A DNA stretch of 64,000 nucleotides from an uncultured bacterium (GCA_903884945.1 CAISGR010000050.1:1-64000), one strand, 5' to 3'. Shown: positions 45,900-55,630, counted from the first letter of the stretch. Numbers and translations are program-made. The notes: generated by a model not told the origin, from the sequence alone.

Positions 45900-46930
45900 G
45901 CCTTCACTCCAGCGCCGCGCACCGCTTCCGCGCCCGGATCAAGCGGCCAGCGCGGCCGGGCGGGCATGTCGAGCGGATCGGTCAGGCCGGCAGCGAAGCG
46001 CTCCGCCCCGGCCCAGGCGATCATCGCGCCATTGTCGGTGCAGAGCCAGAGCGGCGGCGCTACGAAGCGCAGGCCGTGCGTTTCGGCGAGTTGCCGCAGC
46101 GCGGCGCGGACTGCGCCATTGGCGGCGACGCCGCCCGCCACGACCAGCGCGGTCGCGCCATCGGCGCGCTCGAGCGCCCGGCTGGTGCGGTCGATCAGGC
46201 AATCGACCACCGCCGCCTGAAAGGAGGCGGCAATGTCCTCCGCACTCCAGCTGCCGGCATCGCGGGCGCGGGCGACCGCGCTCTTCAGCCCGGCAAAGGA
46301 GAAATGCGGCTCAGCCGAGCCCTTGAGCGGGCGCGGCAGCGGGACGGCGGCGGGATCGCCGAGCGCAGCGGCGCGCTCAACGGCCGGTCCGCCGGGAAAG
46401 CCGAGACCGAGCAGCTTGGCGGTCTTGTCGAACGCCTCGCCGGCCGCATCATCGATCGTGGTGGCAAGCCGGCGATAGCGCCCGACGCCCTCGACCAGCA
46501 GCAACTGGCAATGCCCCCCCGACACGAGCAGCAGCAGATAGGGAAATTCCAGATCGGGATCGGACAGGCGCGGCGAGAGCGCATGCCCCTCCAGATGATT
46601 GACTGCAACCAGCGGCTTGCCGACGGCATGGGCGAGCGCCTTGCCGGTGACGAGCCCGACCATGACGCCACCGATCAGCCCGGGGCCCGCTGTCGCCGCG
46701 ATCGCGTCGACCTCGGCCAGGGTCAACCCGGCATCGGCGAGCGTCTCCTCGACCAGCGGGATCAGCGCCTCGACATGCGCCCGTGCGGCGATCTCCGGGA
46801 CGACGCCACCATAAGGGCGATGCGCTGCCTCCTGGCCGAGCAACCGGTGGGCAAGGATGGTGCGCTCGCTCGTGACAAGGGCTGCCGCGGTTTCGTCGCA
46901 GCTCGATTCGAGGCCAAGGATGATCGCCAT
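45896..46930 (-). CDS. tsaD: tRNA N6-threonylcarbamoyladenosine transferase TsaD
   Basis: This 344-residue protein catalyses the final step of t6A37 tRNA modification with TsaB and Tsa[21 protein letters not shown] is the N-terminus; the metal site is [11 protein letters not shown] with the HxEGH motif, and nucleotide contacts lie in [20 protein letters not shown] and [16 protein letters not shown]. It is the first gene of tsaD-gpsA-DUF1697 and divergent from hemC. Confidence 0.96.
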   Translation of the reverse strand: MAIILGLESSCDETAAALVTSERTILAHRLLGQEAAHRPYGGVVPEIAARAHVEALIPLVEETLADAGLTLAEVDAIAATAGPGLIGGVMVGLVTGKALAHAVGKPLVAVNHLEGHALSPRLSDPDLEFPYLLLLVSGGHCQLLLVEGVGRYRRLATTIDDAAGEAFDKTAKLLGLGFPGGPAVERAAALGDPAAVPLPRPLKGSAEPHFSFAGLKSAVARARDAGSWSAEDIAASFQAAVVDCLIDRTSRALERADGATALVVAGGVAANGAVRAALRQLAETHGLRFVAPPLWLCTDNGAMIAWAGAERFAAGLTDPLDMPARPRWPLDPGAEAVRGAGVKA

Positions 46931-46948
46931 CGCGCTTCCCTAACGATT

Positions 46949-46971
46949 CGCCCCAAGCTTGTCGAAGGGCG
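46949..46971. repeat. REP-like palindrome in the tsaD-hemC intergenic region
   Basis: CGCCCCAAGCTTGTCGAAGG followed by GCG has CGCCC and GGGCG arms (46949-46953 and 46967-46971) around a TTGTCGAAG core. Elements with a CCTTCGACAAGC/GCTTGTCGAAGG core are familiar intergenic repeats of sphingomonads. It lies in the divergent tsaD/hemC region and could also act as a bidirectional mRNA end. Confidence 0.55.
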
Positions 46972-47038
46972 GTGCTTTCTTCTAACCCGGGCGGAGAAGA
47001 GCCGCGCCTGAGCAGACGCTGCCCGAACGGAGCCTGTC

Positions 47039-47959
47039 TTGACCAATCCCCTTCTTCGCCTCGGCACCCGCGGCTCCCCCCTGGCCCTTGTCCAGGCGCG
47101 CCTGGTGCGCAGCGCCCTTTGTGCAGCGCATGGCTGGCAGGAGGAAGCGGTGGAGATCGTGCCGATTCGGACCACCGGCGACCGGGTGCAGGATCGTGCG
47201 CTGGCCGAGATTGGCGGCAAGGCGCTGTGGACCAAGGAACTCGACCGCGCGCTGCTCGACGGCGAGATCGATTGCGCGGTCCATTCGATGAAGGATGTCG
47301 AGACGATCCGCCCCGAAGCGATCCGCATCGTGGCGATGCTGGCGCGCGCCGATGTCCGTGACCGGCTGATCGGCGCCGACAGCATCGATGCGTTGCGCCG
47401 GGGCGCAGTGGTGGGGACCAGTTCGCCGCGGCGCAGCGCCCAACTCAAGCGGCTGCGGCCCGACCTGGAAACCGTGTTGTTCCGGGGCAATGTCGACACG
47501 CGGCTGGCCAAGGTGGCGGCCGGCGACGTCGATGCCACGCTGCTGGCCGCCGCCGGGCTCGACCGGCTGGGGCGTGGCGATATCGGCGTCGCGATACCGG
47601 ATGACGTCATGCTGCCGGCACCGGCGCAGGGCGCGGTCGGGATCGAGGCACGCGCCGGTGATGCGCGCGCGCTCGCCTGGATCACTGCGATCGATCACCC
47701 GGCAACGCATCGCTGCGTGCTGATCGAGCGCGCGTTGCTTGCCGCGCTGCAGGCGGATTGCCACTCGCCGGTGGCAGCACTGGCGACCCTCGACGGAGCA
47801 CAGGTGACGATCCGCGCCGAGCTGCTCGCCGAAGACGGCAGCGCGCATGTCGTCGGCGAGGCATGTGGCGGGGCCGGGGATGGCGGCTTTGCCGCCGCGC
47901 TGGCGCAGGACCTGCTCGGCCGCGCGCCACCGTCTGTACGGCAGCTGTTCGCGGCATGA
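47039..47959 (+). CDS. hemC: Hydroxymethylbilane synthase
   Basis: This 306-residue porphobilinogen deaminase builds hydroxymethylbilane in haem synthesis. It has LRLGTRGSPLALVQARLV at the N-terminus, GGKALWTKELDRALLDGEID, AVHSMKDVETI and the dipyrromethane-cofactor Cys241 in LQADCHSPVAA. Start TTG 47039 with GGAG upstream. The stop overlaps the hemD ATG (ATGA). Confidence 0.95.
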   Translation: MTNPLLRLGTRGSPLALVQARLVRSALCAAHGWQEEAVEIVPIRTTGDRVQDRALAEIGGKALWTKELDRALLDGEIDCAVHSMKDVETIRPEAIRIVAMLARADVRDRLIGADSIDALRRGAVVGTSSPRRSAQLKRLRPDLETVLFRGNVDTRLAKVAAGDVDATLLAAAGLDRLGRGDIGVAIPDDVMLPAPAQGAVGIEARAGDARALAWITAIDHPATHRCVLIERALLAALQADCHSPVAALATLDGAQVTIRAELLAEDGSAHVVGEACGGAGDGGFAAALAQDLLGRAPPSVRQLFAA

Positions 47960-48636
47960 CGCCACTGGCGGTGCTGCGCCCCGAGCCGGGCAACGCGGCG
48001 ACCGCGGCGCTGGTCGAGGCGGCGGGCCTCCCCGCGATCCGGCTGCCGCTTTTCGTCGTGCGCGCGCTCGACTGGACGGCGCCCGACCCCGCGGGTTTCG
48101 ATGCCCTGCTGCTGACGAGCGCCAATGCCGTTCGCTTCGGCGGGTCCGGACTCGACACATTGCGTCACTTGCCCGTGCTCGCGGTGGGAGCGAAAACGGC
48201 GGAAGCCGCACGTCTCGCTGGCTTTGACGTCATGGCGTCCGGCACCTCGGATGCGGCAGCATTGCTGGCGCTGACGGAGGCCAGCGGCGTATCGCGCGCG
48301 CTTCATCTGGCCGGGCGCGACCGAACCGTCGAGGCCGGAGGCACGGTCGCACAGGTCATCCCGGTCTATGCCAGCGAGGTGCAGTCGATCGGCAGGGCAG
48401 CGCTCGGCCGCCTTGCGGGCTCGATCGCGCTGCTTCACTCCGCCCGCGCCGCCCGCCGCCTGGGGGCGCTGCTGGCCGAGCATGATCTGCCGCGATCCGC
48501 CATCGGCATTGCCGCGATCAGCGCCGCGGTCGCGGCTGCCGCCGGGACGGGATGGACCATGACGACCGTCGCCACCGAACCCAGTGACCCGGCCCTGATC
48601 GCGGCCGCGATCGAGGCGATGCGCGCGCGCGATTGA
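47956..48636 (+). CDS. hemD: Uroporphyrinogen-III synthase
   Basis: This 226-residue protein has the two-lobed HemD fold of low conservation: AVLRPEPGNAATAALVEAAG, FDALLLTSANAVRFGG, VGAKTAEAARLAGFDV, HLAGRDRT and ALLHSARAARRLGALL. Position directly after hemC and before the mitofilin gene confirms the assignment. It cyclises hydroxymethylbilane to uroporphyrinogen III. Confidence 0.9.
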   Translation: MTPLAVLRPEPGNAATAALVEAAGLPAIRLPLFVVRALDWTAPDPAGFDALLLTSANAVRFGGSGLDTLRHLPVLAVGAKTAEAARLAGFDVMASGTSDAAALLALTEASGVSRALHLAGRDRTVEAGGTVAQVIPVYASEVQSIGRAALGRLAGSIALLHSARAARRLGALLAEHDLPRSAIGIAAISAAVAAAAGTGWTMTTVATEPSDPALIAAAIEAMRARD

Positions 48637-48666
48637 CCGGGCAGGCATGCCCGGGGATAAGGCGGC

Positions 48667-49545
48667 ATGAGCGACGACCAGCCGACCTTGACGGCGCCCC
48701 CTCGCAAGCTGGGCTGGCGGACCGTGGCGATCCTTGGCGGGACCGCCTTTCTAGCCGGCCTCGCCGCGATGGCGCTGGTCCTGCATTATTTCCCGCAATG
48801 GTTCGGCGCCAAGCCGGTTGCCACCGTCACGTTGCCGATCGCGGCGGGCAGTGACGGGAAGCAGACTCCGGTGGTGATCGTCCCCGGGACGGGCACAGCC
48901 CCACCGCCGGCGATCGACCTCGACGCGCTCTCGACCCGCGAGAACGACCTCGCCGCGCGCCTTGCCGATCTGGAAGCGCGCACCGCGAGCGTCGGAAGCC
49001 AGGCGCGCGCCGCCTCGGGCTATGCCACGCGCGCGGAGGGGCTGATGATCGCCTTCGCCGCGCGGCGCCAGATCGATCGCGGCCAACCACTCGGCTATCT
49101 CGCGGAGCAGTTGCGGGATCGCTTCGGGCCGGGCCAGCCTCAGGCGGCGGGAACGATCATCCAGGCAGCGCAGGATCCCGTGACAATCGAGGACCTGCGC
49201 GTCGGGCTCGACGCGATCGCTGCCGAACTGCGGACGGGCGCGGCAAGCGACGGCTGGTTCACCAGCTTCCGACGCGAACTGGGCAATCTGGTCGTGCTGC
49301 ATCGGGCGGACACGCCCTCCCCGTTGCCGGCCGACCGCCTGGCGCGGGCGCGACGCATGCTTGAGGCAGGCCAGGTCGAGGCGGCGCTGGCCGAGGTCGC
49401 GCGAATGCCGGGGGCTGCCCAGGCCGATCGCTGGACGAAGGCGGCTCGGCGCTATATCGGCGCGCGCCAGGCACTCGACGCAATCGAAACCGCAGCCATT
49501 CTCGGCCAGGGCGCGCCGGTGCCGCGCATCGCCCCGACGCGGTGA
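48667..49545 (+). CDS. Mitofilin / Mic60-like inner-membrane protein
   Basis: This 292-residue protein has one N-terminal membrane helix (TVAILGGTAFLAGLAAMALV), a Pro-rich segment, a predicted coiled coil (about 85-140; ENDLAARLADLEARTASVG) and a C-terminal mitofilin-type domain (DRLARARRMLEAGQVEAALA, then WTKAARRYIGARQALDAIE). Alphaproteobacterial Mic60 homologues lie next to hemC-hemD and shape intracytoplasmic membranes. At 292 residues this is a compact member. hemY, usually next in this cluster, is missing; a convergent DUF72 gene follows. Confidence 0.85.
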   Translation: MSDDQPTLTAPPRKLGWRTVAILGGTAFLAGLAAMALVLHYFPQWFGAKPVATVTLPIAAGSDGKQTPVVIVPGTGTAPPPAIDLDALSTRENDLAARLADLEARTASVGSQARAASGYATRAEGLMIAFAARRQIDRGQPLGYLAEQLRDRFGPGQPQAAGTIIQAAQDPVTIEDLRVGLDAIAAELRTGAASDGWFTSFRRELGNLVVLHRADTPSPLPADRLARARRMLEAGQVEAALAEVARMPGAAQADRWTKAARRYIGARQALDAIETAAILGQGAPVPRIAPTR

Positions 49546-50349
49546 TCAGGCGGCTTTCAGGCGCTCCAGCAATGCGAGCGCGCCGGCCGGGGCGCGGACC
49601 TTCGCCCCGTTGATGAAAAAGACGAAGGTATCGCGCGGCACCGCCGCGGCCATATCCCTGCCGACATAGGGCAACCCCTCCGGCTGCCCTCCGGCGGCCC
49701 AGGTCCTGGCCGCATCGGCCCAGCGGTCGAGCGCGGCGGGGCTGTAGCCCGCCGGCTCGGCTTCCACCGCATTTTCCAGCCGCACATAGACGAAATCGCC
49801 GGTTATGTCGGCGATCGCCGGATATGCCGCCGAATCGGCAAAGACGATCGCGACGCCGGCCTCGCGCGCCATGGCGATGAACTCGGGCACCGCGAAACTT
49901 TCGTGCCGCACCTGGATTGCGTGGCGGAGCGCAACGCCGTCCTGCGACGCCGGCAGCAGCTTGAGGAAGGCGCTGAAATCCGCCGCATCGAACTTCTTGG
50001 TCGCCATGAACTGCCACAGGATCGGGCCGAGCTTGTCGCCGAGCTCAACGATGCCCTGCCCGACGAATTTCGCGACCGACTCGCCCGCCTCCGCCAGGAC
50101 CTTGCGGTTGGTGCAGAAGCGCGACGCCTTCACGCTGAACACGAAGCCATCGGGTGCAGTCTTCGCCCAGGCAGCAAAGGTGGCGGGCTTTTGCGAGCTG
50201 TAATAGGTGCCGTTCACCTCGATCGCCGTCACCGCGCGCGAAGCGAATTCCAGTTCGCGCTTCTGCACGAGCCCCTCGGGGAAAAAGGTCCCGCGCCAGG
50301 GTTCGTAGGTCCAGCCGCCGATACCGGCGCGAATCATGCCGTTGGTCAT
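49546..50349 (-). CDS. DUF72 domain protein
   Basis: This 267-residue TIM-barrel-like protein matches DUF72 (PF01904): IRAGIGGWTYEPWRGTFFPE, AIEVNGTYYSSQKPATFAAW, FVFSVKASRFCTNRKV and GPILWQFMATKKFDAADFSA, then HAIQVRHESF. Biochemical role unknown. ATG 50349 or 50340 both fit; it is convergent with the mitofilin gene and adjacent to it without a gap. Confidence 0.9.
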   Translation of the reverse strand: MTNGMIRAGIGGWTYEPWRGTFFPEGLVQKRELEFASRAVTAIEVNGTYYSSQKPATFAAWAKTAPDGFVFSVKASRFCTNRKVLAEAGESVAKFVGQGIVELGDKLGPILWQFMATKKFDAADFSAFLKLLPASQDGVALRHAIQVRHESFAVPEFIAMAREAGVAIVFADSAAYPAIADITGDFVYVRLENAVEAEPAGYSPAALDRWADAARTWAAGGQPEGLPYVGRDMAAAVPRDTFVFFINGAKVRAPAGALALLERLKAA

Positions 50350-50432
50350 GGCGTCATCCTAGGCCCGAAGCCGGCCTTCGCGAAGAGCCCCGCCGCTGCT
50401 ACAATCGCCGCGCGACAAAGGCGGGAGCGACC

Positions 50433-52088
50433 ATGGCAGCGGCACGAACCGGAATCGATCCAAGCGATCCCTATGAGCGGGAGGCGCAGACCTTTCCGGT
50501 GCTGGGCGAGCAGCACGTCGCGCGGATGATGCCCTATGGCCGGGAGGAAGCAGTTGCGAAAGGCGACGTCCTGTACGCGCGGGGCCAGCGCAACGTCGAT
50601 TTCTTCGTCGTGCTCGCCGGATCGATCGACGTGCTCGATACCGACGAGCGCGGCACCCAGGAAGTCTTCACCACGCATCATGCCCGCCAATTCACCGGCG
50701 AGCTCGACCTGTTCAACGAGCGCGAGATCCTGGTGACCGGGCGCGTCGGCGAGGACGGCCGGGTGCTGCGGATCAGCCGCACCAATTTCCGCCGCATGGT
50801 CTCGACCGAGGCCGATATCGGCGAGATCATCATGCGCGCCTTCATCCTGCGCCGTGTCGGGCTGATCCGGCACAGCCATGGCGGCGTGACGCTGATCGGA
50901 TCGGGGCATGCGGCCGACACGCTCCGCCTGCAGCGCTTCCTCGAGCGCAACGCCTATCCTCACCGCCTGCTCGACATCGATACCGATCCTGACGCGGGCG
51001 GCTTTCTCGATTGCTTCGCGCTCACGCCGGATCAGCTGCCCGTGGTGATCGCGACCGGCGCGCCGCCCCTGCGCAACCCCAGCACCCCCGAGCTGGCCGA
51101 CGCACTCGGCCTGACCGAGCAACTCAATCCGGACCGCCTTCATGACGTCGTGGTGGTGGGCGCCGGGCCTGCCGGCCTCGCCGCCGCGGTCTATGCCGCG
51201 TCCGAGGGGCTCGACACGATCGTGATCGAGGGGATGGCGCCCGGCGGACAGGCCGGCACCAGTTCGAAGATCGAGAATTATCTCGGCTTTCCCACCGGCA
51301 TTTCAGGCCAGGCGCTGGCGGGCCGTGCGCAGGTGCAGGCGCAAAAGTTCGGCGCACGCCTCGCGATCGCGCGGCCGGCGACGGCGCTCGATTGCAGCAC
51401 CCGTCCTTATGGGATCGTGCTGGAAGGCGGCCAGCGCATTGCCGCCCGCTCGGTGATCATCGCCAGTGGCGCGCGCTATCGCCGGCTCGACGTACCCCAT
51501 TATGCGGCGTTCGAGGGTCAGGGCATCCACTATGCCGCCACGGCGATGGAGGCCAATCTGTGCGCCGGCGAGGAGGTGCTGGTGGTGGGCGGAGGGAATT
51601 CGGCCGGCCAGGCAGCGGTGTTCCTGTCACGCACCGTGCGCCATCTGCATATTCTCGTCCGTGCGCCGGGCCTTGCGGCGACGATGTCCGACTATCTCGT
51701 CCAGCGCATCGCCTCCTCGACTCAGATCACGCTCCACACCGATAGCGAAGTCACCGCGCTGGAGGGCGATTCCTATCTCCGCCACGTGACCTGGACCAAC
51801 CGCAAGACCGGCGCGGTGCAGCGTCGCGACATTTCCAACATGTTCGTGATGATCGGCGCCGAGCCGAATACCGACTGGCTCGACGGCTGCCTAGCGCTCG
51901 ACAGCAAGGGGTTCGTGCAGACCGGGCCCGACGCGCCCGGCGCGACTTCAGCCTATGCCACCAGCAAGCCCGGCATCTTCGCGATCGGCGACGTGCGCGC
52001 GGGATCGGTCAAGCGCGTCGCTTCCGGCGTCGGCGAGGGATCGGTGGTGGTATCCTCGGTCCACCAGTTCCTCCATCCCATGGGATGA
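50433..52088 (+). CDS. Cyclic-nucleotide-binding / thioredoxin-reductase-like fusion flavoprotein, redox Cys absent
   Basis: This 551-residue protein has an N-terminal cNMP-binding domain (about 20-150, FVVLAGSIDVLDTD), a thioredoxin-fold linker (about 155-225, no CxxC) and a C-terminal FAD/NAD(P)H domain with VVVVGAGPAGLAAAVYAA, APGGQAGTSSKIENYLGFP, VLVVGGGNSAGQAAVFLS and IFAIGDVRAGSVKRVASGVG. In E. coli TrxR the redox pair is CATC; here the aligned stretch is AATA (residues 368-371), so disulfide exchange in the usual way is unlikely. It may be an allosterically controlled NAD(P)H oxidase or sensor. Start ATG with GGGAG upstream. Confidence 0.9.
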   Translation: MAAARTGIDPSDPYEREAQTFPVLGEQHVARMMPYGREEAVAKGDVLYARGQRNVDFFVVLAGSIDVLDTDERGTQEVFTTHHARQFTGELDLFNEREILVTGRVGEDGRVLRISRTNFRRMVSTEADIGEIIMRAFILRRVGLIRHSHGGVTLIGSGHAADTLRLQRFLERNAYPHRLLDIDTDPDAGGFLDCFALTPDQLPVVIATGAPPLRNPSTPELADALGLTEQLNPDRLHDVVVVGAGPAGLAAAVYAASEGLDTIVIEGMAPGGQAGTSSKIENYLGFPTGISGQALAGRAQVQAQKFGARLAIARPATALDCSTRPYGIVLEGGQRIAARSVIIASGARYRRLDVPHYAAFEGQGIHYAATAMEANLCAGEEVLVVGGGNSAGQAAVFLSRTVRHLHILVRAPGLAATMSDYLVQRIASSTQITLHTDSEVTALEGDSYLRHVTWTNRKTGAVQRRDISNMFVMIGAEPNTDWLDGCLALDSKGFVQTGPDAPGATSAYATSKPGIFAIGDVRAGSVKRVASGVGEGSVVVSSVHQFLHPMG

Positions 52089-52094
52089 TGCCGC

Positions 52095-52292
52095 TCAGCC
52101 ATGCTCGACATAGTCGTAGCGGTCGCGGATTCGGCGATTGAAGAATCCGCCCTTCGACGCGGCGCGGCGCAGCGCATCGGCCACGCGTTCGGGCACGGCC
52201 AGATAGGAATAGCGCCGGCCACTCACGAACTCGATGTCGAGCCGCTCCTCGGCGGGATCATAGTCGAAGGCGCGAATGACGCTGGACGGCAT
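52095..52292 (-). CDS. KTSC domain protein
   Basis: This 65-residue protein, MPSSVIRAFDYDPAEERLDI, then EFVSGRRYSYLAVPERVADA and GGFFNRRIRDRYDYVEH, matches the KTSC domain (PF13619), named from Lys-tRNA synthetase C-terminal context. Function unknown. ATG 52292 chosen; a TTG upstream would add six residues. It is convergent with the flavoprotein gene and divergent from the serine dehydratase gene. Confidence 0.87.
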   Translation of the reverse strand: MPSSVIRAFDYDPAEERLDIEFVSGRRYSYLAVPERVADALRRAASKGGFFNRRIRDRYDYVEHG

Positions 52293-52417
52293 GGGAGGTG
52301 AACGCCGCAAGCGAGGGCCGGTTCATCCCGACCGAGGGGACCAGGCCGGGAAAGCGTTGTGCGGCAGCCATCCCCAGCGCTATCTCCCCCGTGCATGACG
52401 ACGAACCCGGCCCTGCC

Positions 52418-53812
52418 ATGATCTCCGACATCGAACCGGGCACCGAGCGCCCCGACAGCGCGCGCGCGATCAGCGTGACGGAGCTGTTCACCATCGGCGT
52501 GGGGCCCTCGAGTTCGCACACGGTCGGGCCGATGCGCGCCGCGCTCGACTTCGCGCAGCGAATCAGCGGCGATCGCGCCATCGACCGGGTGCAATGCGAC
52601 CTGTTCGGCTCGCTGGCGCTGACCGGCCTTGGCCACTCGACCGACGTCGCGGTGCTGCTCGGCCTGTCCGGCGAGAGCCCTGAGACGGTCGACCCGGACG
52701 CGATCCCTGACCTGGTGGCGGCGATTCGGTCGGAAGGGCGGCTGCTGCTCGCGGGGCGCATGGCGGTTCGCTTCATCGAGGCGACCGACCTGGTGTTCCG
52801 CCGCGGCGCATTTCTCGCCGGCCATGCCAATGCACTGCAGTTCACCGCTACCTTCGCGGACGGACAAGCCGAGACAGCGACCTATTTCTCGGTCGGCGGC
52901 GGCGCGATCCTGCGCGAGGGGACACCGGAAGCCCGGATCAATTTCACGCTGCCGCACCCCTTTTCCTCCGGCGCCGAACTGCTTGAGCAGGGCGAGGTGA
53001 CCGGCCTCGGGATCGGCGACGTGGTGCTGGCCAATGAACTGGCCTGGCGCCCGGCGGAGGAGACCACAGCCTTTCTCGACGATGTCCGGGCGGCGATGCA
53101 TGCATGCATCGCACGCGGATGCCGGACCGGCGGTATCCTGCCCGGCGGGCTCAAGGTTCGCCGCCGGGCGCAGGACCTGCACGAGACGCTGATGCAGCGC
53201 GGCCCGCGCAGCGATCCCTCGACCGTGTTCGAATGGGTCAGCCTGTGGGCGCTTGCCGTCAACGAGGAGAATGCCGCCGGCGGCCGGGTCGTCACCGCGC
53301 CCACCAACGGAGCGGCCGGGGTGCTCCCGGCGGTGCTCAAATATTATGAGGTGTTCACTGCCGCGCCGACGCGCGAGGGCAGCCGGCTGTTCCTGACGAC
53401 GGCGGCGGCGATCGGCTTCCTGTACAAGAAGCGCGCCTCGATCTCGGCTGCCGAGATGGGATGCCAGGGCGAAGTGGGCGTTGCCTGCTCGATGGCGGCG
53501 GCGGGCCTCGCCGCGGCGCTGGGCGCGAGCAACGGCCAGATCGAGAATGCGGCCGAGATCGGCATGGAGCACAATCTCGGGCTGACCTGCGATCCGATCG
53601 GCGGCCTGGTCCAGATTCCGTGCATCGAGCGCAACACGATGGGCGCGATCAAGGCGATCAACGCGGCCTATCTCGCGCTGCGTGGCGACGGCGAGCATAT
53701 CGTCAGCCTCGACGCGGTGATCGAGACGATGCGGCAGACCGGCAACGACATGCGCTCCAAATACAAGGAGACGAGCCTGGGCGGGCTTGCGGTGAACGTC
53801 GTCGAGTGCTGA
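52418..53812 (+). CDS. sdaA: L-serine ammonia-lyase (iron-sulfur type)
   Basis: This 464-residue single-chain L-serine deaminase has [20 protein letters not shown] at the N-terminus, the small regulatory domain first, then the catalytic domain with [35 protein letters not shown] and the cluster ligands in [20 protein letters not shown]. The usual three Cys of the [4Fe-4S] cluster are present. It deaminates serine to pyruvate and ammonia. ATG 52418 (MISDIEPG) or GTG 52391; the former matches family length. Confidence 0.95.
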   Translation: MISDIEPGTERPDSARAISVTELFTIGVGPSSSHTVGPMRAALDFAQRISGDRAIDRVQCDLFGSLALTGLGHSTDVAVLLGLSGESPETVDPDAIPDLVAAIRSEGRLLLAGRMAVRFIEATDLVFRRGAFLAGHANALQFTATFADGQAETATYFSVGGGAILREGTPEARINFTLPHPFSSGAELLEQGEVTGLGIGDVVLANELAWRPAEETTAFLDDVRAAMHACIARGCRTGGILPGGLKVRRRAQDLHETLMQRGPRSDPSTVFEWVSLWALAVNEENAAGGRVVTAPTNGAAGVLPAVLKYYEVFTAAPTREGSRLFLTTAAAIGFLYKKRASISAAEMGCQGEVGVACSMAAAGLAAALGASNGQIENAAEIGMEHNLGLTCDPIGGLVQIPCIERNTMGAIKAINAAYLALRGDGEHIVSLDAVIETMRQTGNDMRSKYKETSLGGLAVNVVEC

Positions 53813-53846
53813 TCTGATCGTGCCGCCTGGCGCAGGAAGTGGAGCC

Positions 53847-54398
53847 GTGCACCGATATCAGCTGTTCGAAACCGCCCATGGCGTGGCTGCGATCGCCTGG
53901 AGCCGGGCCGGCGTCATTGGCTTCCGGCTCCCGGCCAGTTCGGCCGACTCGACCGCGCGCGCGCTGGCTCGTCGCTTCCCGCAGGCGATGCGCACCGATC
54001 CGCCGCCCGAAATAGCGGACACCATCGCAGCGGCGCGGCACTATTTCATGGGCCGGAAGACGGATTTTTCCGGCGTGAGGGTCGATCTCGGCGCGCAGGA
54101 CCCATTTTTCGCCCAGGTCTATGCGGTCGTACGGCGACTCGGCTGGGGGCAGACGACCACCTATGGCGCGGTCGCGAAGGAACTGGGCGCCGGCCCGGAG
54201 GCGGCGCGCGATGTCGGCCAGGCCATGGCGGCGAACCCGGTGCCGCTCATCATCCCCTGTCATCGCGTGCTGGCGGCAGGCGGCAAGATCGGCGGATTCT
54301 CCGCGCCGGGCGGCGCCGAGTCGAAGCTGAGGATGCTGGCGATCGAGGGCCTCGACCTGTCTCCTTCCCCGCCGGCACAGCAGGGATTCGCCTTTTAG
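53847..54398 (+). CDS. Methylated-DNA-protein-cysteine methyltransferase family protein
   Basis: This 183-residue protein has the alkyl-acceptor PCHRV (Cys138) within NPVPLIIPCHRVLAAGG, preceded by the HTH-like TTTYGAVAKELGAGPEAARDVGQAM. The N-terminal 70 residues fit the Ada/Ogt ribonuclease-H-like domain. Repair of O6-alkylguanine by transfer to Cys is expected. Start taken at GTG 53847, which has AGGAAG upstream; GTG 53820 is an alternative adding nine residues. Confidence 0.88.
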   Translation: MHRYQLFETAHGVAAIAWSRAGVIGFRLPASSADSTARALARRFPQAMRTDPPPEIADTIAAARHYFMGRKTDFSGVRVDLGAQDPFFAQVYAVVRRLGWGQTTTYGAVAKELGAGPEAARDVGQAMAANPVPLIIPCHRVLAAGGKIGGFSAPGGAESKLRMLAIEGLDLSPSPPAQQGFAF

Positions 54399-54484
54399 CA
54401 GGCCAGCTTTTCCGCAGGGCTGGCGCGCAACGAAACGAAGTCGCTTGCGCGACCCGTCTCGGTGATATCGATCCTGAAGAAAAC

Positions 54485-54559
54485 TGGAGCGGGCGAAGGG
54501 ATTCGAACCCTCGACCCCAACCTTGGCAAGGTTGTGCTCTACCCCTGAGCTACGCCCGC
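54485..54559 (-). tRNA. tRNA-Gly (anticodon GCC)
   Basis: A 75-nt cloverleaf on the minus strand: acceptor GCGGGCG/CGCCCGC, D-arm GTAGCTCAGGGGTAGAGC, anticodon loop CTTGCCAAG (anticodon GCC at 54535-54537), variable loop, and T-arm GGTTCGAATCC. A CCA end is encoded (54485-54487). Confidence 0.98.
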
Positions 54560-54718
54560 TCTGGCGCCTGCCCGATCGGCGGACCGGGCGGGTAAGGGGG
54601 CGGCCTCTAGCATCGGGTTTTCGGTCCGGCAAGCCCCTGATGCGATACCGACGAAAAGGGTTGGCTTGTAAGGCGGAGCGACCACATAAGGCGCTCAATA
54701 GAAGCACGGGAGTGACAC

Positions 54719-55630
54719 TTGGCCAGTTTGGGAATGACCGCGGCGGAACGCGAAGCCGTCGAAAGCTTTCGCCGCGACGTCGTCGAGCCGTCGATGACGA
54801 AGCTCGTCGTCATCGATTTCTGGGCGGAATGGTGCGGTCCGTGCAAGGCGCTGACGCCAATCCTGGAAAAGGTCTCGGCCGAATATGCCGACAAGGGCGT
54901 CGTGCTCGCGAAGATCGACACCGACAAGAATCAGTTCATCGCGGCGCAATTCCAGATCAAGTCGATCCCGACGGTCTATGCGATGTTCCAGGGCCAGCTC
55001 GTCGCCGACCTGACCAGCGCGCGCAGCGAATCGCAACTGAAGGCGATGCTTGACCAGATCCTGAAGCAGCTGCCGATCGAAAGCGAGGCCGCGCAGGCCG
55101 AGGCGGAGCTGGAGCCGCTGATCGCGATGGGCGAATCGATGCTGGCCGAGGGCGAGGCCGAACGCGCGCTATCGGTTTTCGACCAGCTGGTTGAAATGGC
55201 GCCCGATCATCCCGCAGTCCTCTCCGGTCGGCTGCGGGCGCTGGTTGCCGCGAATCGGATCGATGAGGCGGATGCCGCGATCGCCGCGCTTCCCGAAGAC
55301 CTGGCGAAGCTGCCCGAGATCGAGCGCGCCAAATCGGCCCTCGCACTGGCGAAGGAAGCCAGGCCGGTGGACGACCTCGCCGGCCTTGCCGCCGAGGTCG
55401 CGGCCAATCCGGACAATCTCGAGAAGAAGTTCGAGCTGGCGGGCGGCCAGATGGCGGCAGGCGACCGCGATGCGGCGGCCGATTCGCTGCTCGGCATCAT
55501 CGCGGCCGACAAGGAATGGAACGGGGGCGCTGCCCGCCAGCAGCTGCTCAAGCTGTTCGAGGTCGTCGGGCTCGAGGATCCGTGGGTCTCGGCGCAGCGC
55601 CGGCGCTTGTCTGCGATCCTGTTCGGATGA
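54719..55630 (+). CDS. Thioredoxin-domain co-chaperone CnoX/YbbN
   Basis: This 303-residue protein has an N-terminal thioredoxin domain with active site CGPC (Cys39 and Cys42 in WAEWCGPCKALTPIL) followed by TPR-like helices (QAEAELEPLIAMGESMLAEG, EKKFELAGGQMAAGDRDAAA). CnoX protects clients from over-oxidation and hands them to GroEL. TTG start 54719 with GGGAG spaced seven bases. It is coupled (ATGA) to the LonN-domain gene. Confidence 0.9.
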   Translation: MASLGMTAAEREAVESFRRDVVEPSMTKLVVIDFWAEWCGPCKALTPILEKVSAEYADKGVVLAKIDTDKNQFIAAQFQIKSIPTVYAMFQGQLVADLTSARSESQLKAMLDQILKQLPIESEAAQAEAELEPLIAMGESMLAEGEAERALSVFDQLVEMAPDHPAVLSGRLRALVAANRIDEADAAIAALPEDLAKLPEIERAKSALALAKEARPVDDLAGLAAEVAANPDNLEKKFELAGGQMAAGDRDAAADSLLGIIAADKEWNGGAARQQLLKLFEVVGLEDPWVSAQRRRLSAILFG

